Source: Cervus elaphus
Lineage: Eukaryota > Chordata > Mammalia > Artiodactyla > Cervidae
DNA: 64,000 bases
Direction of reading: 5' to 3'
Assembly: GCF_910594005.1 (NCBI RefSeq)
Contig: NC_057847.1
Span: 52,404,001 to 52,468,000 of the forward strand
A program made the position numbers and the translations under genes. Below the pieces are notes generated by a model. It searched no databases and had not been told where the DNA came from. It was given only the letters and a program-made list of their open reading frames with translations. How positions within the stretch are numbered: the first letter of the stretch is position 1; every line of letters begins with the position of its first letter. Below, piece by piece: positions 55,874 through 64,000 of this stretch.

Positions 55874-57999
55874 GGCGCTTGAAGTATGAGTAAGAACTTG
55901 CCAGATATGAGTATTTCAGAGTTGTGGAGTTAATTGTAATTCCATAATCTGGCAAGGAGAAAGAATATGCCATATTCAAGGAATGGTCAGTAATACAATG
56001 TGGCTGAATCATATCATGAGTGACAGAGAACTGATGCTATTCATCTGAAAAGGAAGACTGAAATAAAATGTGGGCCCTTTAAAATGGGCTGGTTTCTGCA
56101 GCCTATTATAAAGTCACACTTCTAGACTAGAAGATCAGCAATAGCAAAGTACTATTAGTAAAAGAGGAAAGCTGTTCATAATTGTCCTCCCGTTTTCCAC
56201 AAGTACTGAGGAATGTCCTGCAAAGTGACAGGTCTGCAACTTTCACTCCCCCAGAATTTTGCTGCTGCATTGATAATAAGAGAATCTGTGGCAACTACAC
56301 ATTTTGGGTGCATCTACACAAAAAACTATATGTGTTGTGGAGACATGATTACCAATCGCTGGTAGTTAGGCTTCATACAATTGTTGAAAATGAAGATTGT
56401 TGGAAGTAATTCATATTAAGAAGGGAAGTGACCAAACTGAATCAAATTGAATGGACATGGGCGACTGAAAATTCCTTCTGATTCACGTTTATACCCTATT
56501 CACACTACCAATAAATTGGTTCTTTGCCAGATGCTAGATTTACACATCTGTCAAGACACATGCTGGGTAGGGCATTCTTGGTTGTTTTGAAGGTTCATTA
56601 CAAGATCTGATGAAAAGAAAGGTAAATATTTGAAGTCTTATAGTTTAAGTGACTAGATAAAAGTTGATTAACATTATGAGTCCTCAGAAAGAATATCAAA
56701 CATTAGAGCTTTGTATTATAGATGTGGCTTGAGTCATATATATGTTTATTACTATTTTTATTGATGAGATAATTTGTAATTTTTCTCCTTACTGCAGTAA
56801 ACTTGATTATAATTACTGGAACCAACACAACAGAATAGATAATTAAAAATTTGTATGTTTTTTTTTAAAGCATAAAACAGAAAAGTAAGTGAAACTGAGG
56901 TATTCTCATTCTTTGTTTCACATTTGTATCATTGAAGAAAGAAATTATGTTGTTTTAAGGGAATGAACAACTTTAAACTATGAGAATATCAATGTTAAGA
57001 GAGTCACCCAAAGAAAATCGTGACATTTCATCATCTTTTGTTCTTTTTACTCAGCCCATCTTTTTAAAGCTGTGGGTTTATTTATTTATTTGTTATACTC
57101 AAATAAGCAAAAGCACTCTAGATCTATGTGTTTAAATAAAGCTTTGGCCATTTGGTCTATAATTTATACATATTCTTTCCTGTATCAAATAAGCACCATC
57201 TGCATCCTTAACTTACTGCTATAGTTTTCTGTAGGAAACGCATATATCCATTTACCCTGGATTATCTATTTATGTATTTTTAAAAAATCTGGACCTTTAT
57301 CATATTTAGCTCCATCACATAAATGTAAGTTTTCACATTTGTTTCTAAAACTGTAGAGCATGTTTCTAAAAGGCTGAAATTAAAATATCTAAAAATATCA
57401 AACAAAACAAACAAAAATATTAAAGTCCTATTATGAAGCAGAAATCATATGTCACAGAGGATGTTTTATGTGCTATCTTATTCAATGATTTTTGAAGAGA
57501 CTCAACTCTAATTCTACTTTCAGATTGTTGCCATACTTACCATAAGCAAAAATTTTTCAATGCTAACTGTAAAGGAATTTAGGGGTGCTTATAGGAAACT
57601 CACTTGTTACCCCTTTTAAGCATCAAATTGGAATTTACAGTGTCTATAATCATTCTCTTCTGACTGTTTGCTTCTCTTTTTCCTATTTAAATTGTAAATG
57701 CTATTAAAGAACACAATAAGGTTATGTAATGGAATTTAAGCACACTTTATTGCAACAATATAAGTTCCATGTACAGTTTTAAGCAATATGGCTGTATTTA
57801 ATAATTTTACATTACAAGCATAATTGTGGTATCAAATTAGTAATTTTCACAAAGTACTTGCATTAGAAATTTGTATGATACAATATATTTCAATTCTCAG
57901 TTGCACAGGAAGATAGCAATTTGTTTAATAGGAGTACTGGGGATACAGTTCATACCCTTAGATCTGATTGTCGTGCTTTATACAAAGCTTAGACTCCTA
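55874..57999. other. Unassigned AT-rich sequence
   Basis: 2.1 kb. A 75-codon frame at 56182-56409 has no recognisable domain. T-run at 56859-56867. 'tttatttatttatttgttat' lies near 57078. No repeat family recognised. Confidence 0.45.
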
Positions 58000-58143
58000 T
58001 CATAGAATTTTAGAGTTTGAGGAGACCTTAGAGATCAAACAGTTCAACAACTTCATTTTACAGAGAAGAAAATAGAAGTTAAAGGAAATTATTTAACTTA
58101 AAGTAATACAGAATGTTCGTGACAAAACTGGAATGAAAACCAC
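58000..58143 (-). mobile_element. Possible MIR-like SINE, antisense
   Basis: 'ttagagatcaaacagttcaa', 'cttcattttacagagaagaa' and 'gaagttaaaggaaattattt' parallel antisense MIR-type text ('cattttacagatgaggaaac'). Confidence 0.55.
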
Positions 58144-58600
58144 TTTTTAACTTTCTCAGGACCATGAAAGGAGGTTGGTGCAAAAGAATTCGATTTGGAA
58201 AACTCATCACAGAAACAGTACTCAAAGCCACTGGATTGGACTCAGTCACTAAGGACTTGAAGAAAGTGAGCACCCTGACCAGGAGTTGTTAACCAAAAGA
58301 GGAAGAACCTGGAAGGAAGGCTGCAAAGGAGCATCTGGTAGAATGACAAGAAAACTGAGAGAATGTGATATAACTGAATCCAAGAAAAGAAAGAAGGGTT
58401 GCTATCCAATGTTGCTGAGACATCAAGTAACAAACCCCGGCATAACTGACCATGAGGTTTAGTAACATGGAAATCACTGACAACTGAGCTTGGATGGGGT
58501 GATTAGAACCAAAGCCTTTTTTTTTTTTTTTAATCTGAGTGGATAAAGCTGATAAAGTGACTGAAGACATTAAGCTCAGGATGTTTTTCTATGATGGCAG
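58144..58600. other. Diverged repeat-like sequence
   Basis: 58171-58190 ('gaggttggtgcaaaagaatt') resembles a mariner (MADE1/HSMAR2-type) terminal repeat, but only one end is visible. 58400-58500 ('gctgagacatcaagtaacaa', 'gtaacatggaaatcactgac') resembles an old mammalian repeat I cannot name. A T-run of about 15 lies at 58518-58532. Confidence 0.35.
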
Positions 58601-60109
58601 TAGCTGAGGGTCAAGGAAAGTAAATGCATTAAGCTCCTTCTTCAAATTTGTACTCCCAGTAACACAACCAACACCAACAAATGTTAAATTGCTATAGGAA
58701 ATTGGCCTGGCATATTCCACAGGCACAGCACTTTGTTTTGGGATCAGAGTGAAAGTATTCGTTAACCACCCATCCTAGAATGAAATGTGTGCTAACTTTA
58801 CAAAATACTATGGAATCCCTGGGGATGAGGGATAAAGCTACACCATCCATTCTGGTCATAAGCAAAAGTTCTAGCTAAACCCTCAGAAAATAATCAGCAT
58901 TTCTCTCCACAAAACTGTCACTAAGACACTCCATATCTGAAGCAGTCCACCTTAAAGACTCGTTTCTTTTCGCAGGAGCTCATCAATATCTGCACAGCCT
59001 CAAAGGCAGCTAGGAGGCCCCTCCATTAATGAAATGTTAATGACTGAATTAGACCTGTAATAACTGAAGTAGGGGCACTGCTGTGAGTCCATTAGCATCC
59101 CCAGACCCTGCTGAGGAACAAGTAAACACTGCACACAATGAGAAAACTTTCCTGCACAAGAGTTAGAAGGGTTACACAGGTGTTTTCACATGGAAAATGA
59201 CATTTCCCTGAAACAGGATTAGTTTATTTAGGAAAGCTAATCCCAGTCACTATATTTCTTCAGACAAAAATAAAGACTATAAGATGGATGATGTACTTAT
59301 TCATGAGTGTTTTGATTTTTTAAATTCCAATATTGCACAATTGTTTTCACAAAACTTTTTAGGATAATTTACATTTGTCAGGTGCCAATTATTCCCAAGA
59401 ACTATGGCCCTTATTTCCCTCTTGCCTGGTTCTTATAATGGTTTTGTTTTGTTTTCTTATACTCCCTTCTTTTCAACTATGTATTGTTTTTATGCTTCAA
59501 GTAAATCCTACAGTCTTTGCCATACCATCTATCCATGTTTAAAAAGAGGGAAAGCGTCAGAAGATTTAGGACACTATTTTTTAGCCTTGATTAATATAAA
59601 ATGATTGTAGAATTCACTCCTGAGATATAAATATAAATCATATGGCATATGAAGTGAAAGCTGTTATGTGTTAGCATCTAGCTCAATTCAGTAATATATT
59701 GTTCTTGTAATAAGCTTGAAGATTTACCATTTTTATTTAAACATATATTGTAATTCAATAATACTTGAATTGTAGCAACTTGATGGGAGGTAAAAGTAAT
59801 TGCTATCTCAAGTTATTACAGAAGACAGAATAGCAAAGGCTAATTCTATTAGATTTCTTTATAGTGTCTACTGTGGGCCTTATTATTTTCCCATATTCAT
59901 ATTTAGATTGCTAAACACAGTTAAATATAATGTATATGTGGTCTGAGGGTTGGACCTTAGGGTTTTCTAGACATATGCTTTAGAAATACATATGAAAAAG
60001 TTACAAAAAATCAGTATCATGTTATTGGGTTCATTACACAAGATATTGTATATCAAATAAAGTAGTTCAATAATATGTATTGCATTTTGTGTTTAACCTC
60101 AAACATCAT
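58601..60109. other. Unassigned sequence
   Basis: 1.5 kb. Around 59024-59062 several TAAT/ATTA cores are clustered ('ccattaatgaaatgttaatg'). 58964-58977 ('gtttcttttcgcag') resembles a splice acceptor, but its downstream frame closes after 17 codons. No gene. Confidence 0.45.
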
Positions 60110-60235
60110 TCCAGGTCCTCAGTTCTAGATTTACTGTTAACTAGTTGTGCGGCACTAGACAAATCCTTTAACCTTTCAGGGATTTTTTTAATCTTATAAA
60201 AAGTTTTACAGAGGATAAGAACTATAAATATTTAA
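60110..60235 (+). mobile_element. MIR SINE
   Basis: 'cagttctagatttactgtta', 'actagttgtgcggcactaga', 'caaatcctttaacctttcag' parallels sense MIR ('ctagctgtgtgaccttggg', 'caagttacttaacctctc'). Confidence 0.78.
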
Positions 60236-61601
60236 ACTTTAAATTTATATAAACTTAAAATTTATATAATTATGGCTTTTTATATATTAAACATTCAAAG
60301 GTGGAAATTAGAGATGAGAGAGTGAATTTAAAAGGTGCATTACAAATCCATCAGCAAAGTCTGTCCACAAAAAAAAGAAAAGTTTTAGCAGGGGAACCCA
60401 AATTCACAGGAAAAAAACAAAGTACATGAGCACAAAATAAATATTTTAACAGAATTCACAAACATAACAAATCATAAAACATATTTGTTTGAACAAACTG
60501 CTGTAGTACAGACCTTAAGAGGTTGGATTAAAGGGACAAGTGAAAATACCAGCATGTTTCTTTTCTAAAACCTAAATGCTGGTTTATTATGCAAATCAAT
60601 GGCTCCTTGATTTACACATCTGGAGTGTTGTGGTTAACTTTAGACTTTAAAAATACAGACACGTGGCACTCCCACTTGCACACACATACCCACACAACAT
60701 CTTGGTTTTTGAAGTTTTTGTCAGTGTTCTTATTTTATTTCTGAATTCAAAGGGAGAAGTTCTGCACAGTATTTGCAAATAGCAAGCATGACACTTGAGT
60801 TGAAATTCAGACCATGCAATGAACTAGCTTATAAAGATGAGATAAGTGATAAATAGTAACACCTGACAAAAATTATCATTTTGATTACAGCTAATGCAAT
60901 GCTTTCCTTCATTCAGAACTTCCAGAGTCGGTAAACATGGCCTTACACTTTTAAATGGACAAGAAAGAGAAATCCATCAAGCCCAAATGGTACAGTGATA
61001 ACTATGAATATGTAATTTATGGATCATCTATTGAATGTATTTTCTGGAAGAGCCAAAGTTCAAGTATGGTACATTCTGGTAGTATAAACACCATATGAGC
61101 TACTACAAAATAATAGGCTCATAGAATCACTCACAATAATAATAGTGAGTTTAAAGGCAATTTAAAGCAGTAGGTTATGAGCTTTGCACTGAATTCAGCA
61201 TTTAAGATTGGATTTCTGTTTTTACCTGGACAACTATTGATTCCAGAATCAAATATCAAATGGCTTTTGTAATGTGAAATATATTCCCCAAAGTTTTGTG
61301 TTTTCTTTTGTGGCTTTAAGTATTAATTATTTTGTAGAGTAATGAATGGCCTATCCCTAAAGACTTCATCAGTACAAAATTTCAAGAGAAAAGTTTGAAC
61401 ATATCTATTATTTTTCAATAACAATAAACTCCTGTTAGCAATATATGTGTGATCATTCCCTATGTCAAAGAATAGGATTGAGGTTATAAAAAAGTGTAGA
61501 AAATGTCATGTGTTCTAAAAGTTTGTATAATTCTAAAATGTTTACCATGTAGTAGAATACACAAATATCTTTTTATTATGGAATAATATATGGCTTTGCT
61601 G
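60236..61601. other. Unassigned AT-rich sequence
   Basis: No recognisable gene or repeat. 60236-60290 holds a short local inverted/duplicated 'aaatttatataaact' pattern. Confidence 0.45.
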
Positions 61602-61660
61602 TTGGTGTTAGTAGCTAAGTCATGTTTGACTCTTTGAGACTCCATGGATTCAAAGGAGAA
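61602..61660 (-). mobile_element. Bov-A fragment
   Basis: 'ttggtgttagtagctaagtc' and 'atgtttgactctttgagact' match the terminal part of a minus-strand Bov-A. About 20 bp further right a fuller unit in the same orientation begins. Confidence 0.82.
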
Positions 61661-61677
61661 AGGGAAAAATTTTTGAC

Positions 61678-61890
61678 TTGCTGCTGCTTAGTCACTCAGT
61701 CATGTCTGACTCTTTGTGACTCCATGAACTGTAGTCCATCAAGCTCCTTTGTTCATGGGATTCTCCAGGCAAAGATACTGGAGGGGGTTGCCATTCCCAT
61801 CACCAGGGGATCTTCCAGATCCAGGGATTGAACCTGGGTCTCCTGTACTGCAGGCAGATACCTTACCACCTGAGCCCCCAGGAAAGCCCA
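61678..61890 (-). mobile_element. Bov-tA SINE
   Basis: A complete minus-strand Bov-tA from 'cttgctgctgcttagtcact' to 'ctgagcccccaggaaagccc'. The whole pair (61602-61890) is flanked by similar words ('atatatggcttt' at 61586 and 'catatatggttt' at 61889), so they may have entered as one tandem unit. Confidence 0.94.
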
Positions 61891-61900
61891 TATATGGTTT

Positions 61901-62279
61901 ATCCCACTATTAAAAATAGCATGAAATTTTCCAAAATGAGATTGATCAGGATTCGATTAACTCTGCACCCAAAGGATTGATGAAGCTGAATCATATCAGA
62001 CAGCTTAGCGGAGACTTCAGGGTCCATGAAGCCCAGATGATATTCCTCCTTATTTGGAACAGTACTGGTCCTTTTTCAGACTGTTTTGTGAATATCCATT
62101 GGCCTGTGCTCTAAAAAAATTATAATGTAGAAAGTAAAAATGCTAATTAATTATAGTATAGAACTACCAGCAATGACACTTTCTGTTTTCCTTATAGTAT
62201 TAATACTTGTAGAACATCTCTCTAATATACTAAATTGTAGACAGAGAATTAGGCCTTTTAACTAATCAAATAGCTATTT
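61901..62279. other. Unassigned sequence
   Basis: No recognisable gene or repeat. Confidence 0.45.
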
Positions 62280-62560
62280 TATTAATTCATTTATTCATCC
62301 ATTCTTTTATAAAATTATACTAAGCACCTATTGTGTACAAGGTAGTTTATTTTTATGTGCTGGTGGTTTACTGCTCTCAAAAATTTTTAAGTTCAATAGG
62401 CAGTATCCATTCTTTCATTCACCCATTTAGCATATTTCCTGATATTCCAAGTACTGCTATAAATATCAGAGATAGACATGAAGATAACTTCTAGAGTGTC
62501 TACTTTCATAAGGCTCATGTGCTAAGCATGGGAAAAGTAAAAATTTTTCTTCAAATGCTG
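62280..62560. mobile_element. Ancient repeat, two similar segments
   Basis: 'ttcatttattcatccattct' with 'actaagcacctattgtgtac' (62287-62340), then 'tctttcattcacccatttag' with 'ccaagtactgctataaatat' (62411-62465), parallels the common old mammalian phrase 'attcattcaacaaatattt...tgagcacctactatgtgcc'. I cannot name the family. Confidence 0.45.
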
Positions 62561-63700
62561 TAAGAAATAAAAATAAATTAATAAGAAGGTTAGAAAAATG
62601 AGAGAGTGTCTGACTTCACGAAGAGTGGAGAGATGCTGGAGGAGATGGGAAGGTTAAGAACCAGTAACCAAAAGGAAACTGTGATCATATTGTGTTAGCA
62701 GTAAATATAAAACCTGTGTAATGTAGGAGTCATTGCATATACTGTCTCAGCTATTTAACAATGGAATGCATCATATACCCGTGTTTTTACTGTGGATTAT
62801 TAGTAGGTGGAGTAAGATGACTTGAGACATATAAACTTCAAAATGCCTTCAGATCACTTTACTAAGAACAAAGGAAATCTTAACAGAAATGGAGGTTAAG
62901 AACACTGGTCAGAGGACAGCATGCTGGGAAACCAGTAATAGTATCAGACTTTAACCTGCATACTTGTCATTGCCCAGTATTATGTGTGATCCTCTAGGTT
63001 AATTCTACTCAGTAGAACTTGTCAGTGGTGAACAGAACTGTGTTTTTAAGTAGAACTCCTTGTGTTCAGTCTTGGCAATTAATCAGTAGCTTACTGAAAG
63101 TATAACTACTGAATTATCAAACATTCTGGTTATATTCCAGAGAATCTGAGAGAAGTTCTGAGGTGAAACAGATATAGATGGTTTCTATATCTCACTATGA
63201 GTTACCTTCTATCCAGAATTTTGTTTTTGGTGTATTTTTCTCCTTGCAAATTTGAGTTCATAAGAGCCTAATGAAGACTGCTTTCTCCCTTATCTGTTAC
63301 TATTCATACTTTCAAGATGCAATTTGAATGTCAACCCAACTGACTCTAGTAGAAAGGAAGTCATGGAGTTAGTGCATCTAGTGAGGATAGAGAAGCAACG
63401 GAGTAAGGTTTTTAACAACAAAAGCAAAGGTAAAGTTCTTTCCCTCATGTACATTTCCAACAAAAGAGGTGAGCACAGCTTGATCCTCTCTATGAGGAGA
63501 AAGGGAAGGGCAAGGCAGAGAAAGACCAAGAGGAAATTTTGCATGATGGACTGGATGGCTCCAAACTGGATGCAAACAGCAATCCTAATATCAGAAGCTT
63601 AATGATGCTTTTTTTAATCCTATGACTTTGGGCCAAGGGGACACATTCTGAAAGAGAAAGAAAGAGAAGGTAACAGGAAACATATGTTCTTTGCAAATAA
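62561..63700. other. Unassigned sequence
   Basis: 1.1 kb. Overlapping frames on both strands at 63290-63602 (84-92 codons) have no recognisable domain and reflect a purine-rich stretch (63480-63540). Confidence 0.45.
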
Positions 63701-63924
63701 CCCATTTCCCCTAAATAGCATGTATATGTCTGACTCTTTGCAATTCTATGGACTGTAGCCTGCTATTCTCCTCTGTACATGGGATTATCCAGGCAAAAAC
63801 AGTAGAGTGGATTGCCATTTCCTCCTCCAATGGATCTTCCCAATCCAGGGATTGAATCTGTGTCTCTTGCATTGGCAGGCAGATTCTTTACCATTGAGCC
63901 ACCTGGGAAACCCCATTTTCCCTA
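63701..63924 (-). mobile_element. Bov-tA SINE with 13-bp target duplication
   Basis: A minus-strand SINE (about 63722-63911) runs from 'tgtctgactctttgcaattc' to 'tgagccacctgggaaacc'. It is flanked by 'cccatttccccta' (63701-63713) and 'cccattttcccta' (63912-63924), one difference in 13. Confidence 0.93.
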
Positions 63925-64000
63925 GTAAATCTCTATAAATAGACTAATTCCTCATAAGCTGTGAGTGGAGGAAAAGCTAACAATTAAGTTCCTACTTGGT

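Noticed and set aside
58171..58200. Mariner (MADE1-like) element
   Set aside because: Only one short terminal-repeat-like match is visible and no second end was found; not enough for a call.
2142..63924. Regularly recurring ~70-200-bp repeats, considered as a CRISPR-like array
   Set aside because: They are dispersed SINEs in both orientations, with irregular spacing and individual target duplications, in a mammalian genome.

Overview
The window is nuclear DNA of a ruminant, most probably a bovid. The diagnostic evidence is the repeat content. It carries many copies of the ruminant SINEs (Bov-tA, with a tRNA-Glu-like head, and Bov-A/Bov-A2) and several pieces of BovB, the RTE-clade LINE of ruminants. 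It also has an artiodactyl-type L1 3' end, over a background of old mammalian repeats (L2, MIR, MER3-, MER5-, MER20- and Tigger-like elements, MaLR and ERVL LTRs). The DNA is AT-rich. I found no protein-coding gene, exon chain, true tRNA or rRNA gene, CpG island or CRISPR array. Open reading frames longer than about 100 codons are either transposon relics or unsupported frames in AT-rich DNA. The window reads as intergenic or deep-intronic sequence.

Layout. 1-4.0 kb: an old DNA-transposon-like repeat with a 70-bp internal tandem duplication, two short BovB 3' ends, an inverted pair of Bov SINE units, and a 1.07-kb BovB reverse-transcriptase fragment. 4-14 kb: long antisense L1-lineage stretches (about 4.2-5.3 and 9.6-13.9 kb) around a second BovB fragment that lacks its 3' half. 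14-16 kb: an old sense L1, a TA repeat, a deleted Tigger copy, a MIR, a MER2-like piece and a SINE. 16-26 kb: SINEs, a BovB 3' end, a (TG)n microsatellite, an L2 relic and a MER3-like element. 26-31 kb: a fairly young 5'-truncated L1 with clear target duplications, then a nest (MER5-like element split by an L1, itself interrupted by two SINEs). 31-33 kb: an ERVL-type pol relic. 35-39 kb: BovB 3' end, a SINE dimer inside an L1 3' end, and the best BovB RT relic in the window. 41-46 kb: an MaLR LTR split by a SINE, an L2 split by BovB, an ERVL-type LTR and more SINEs. 46-64 kb: mostly unassigned sequence with scattered MIR, MER20-like, L2-like, LTR and SINE copies, including an adjacent inverted pair of Bov-A insertions with perfect target duplications.

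Nothing here works together as a genetic system. The interest lies in the insertion history, which can be read from target-site duplications and nesting. I did not find a previously undescribed biological system. The more unusual observations are a BovB insertion whose 5' junction carries extra copies of its own target sequence, and two BovB fragments 8 kb apart that are almost exactly complementary halves. Repeat family names come from recognition by eye and were not checked against a database.
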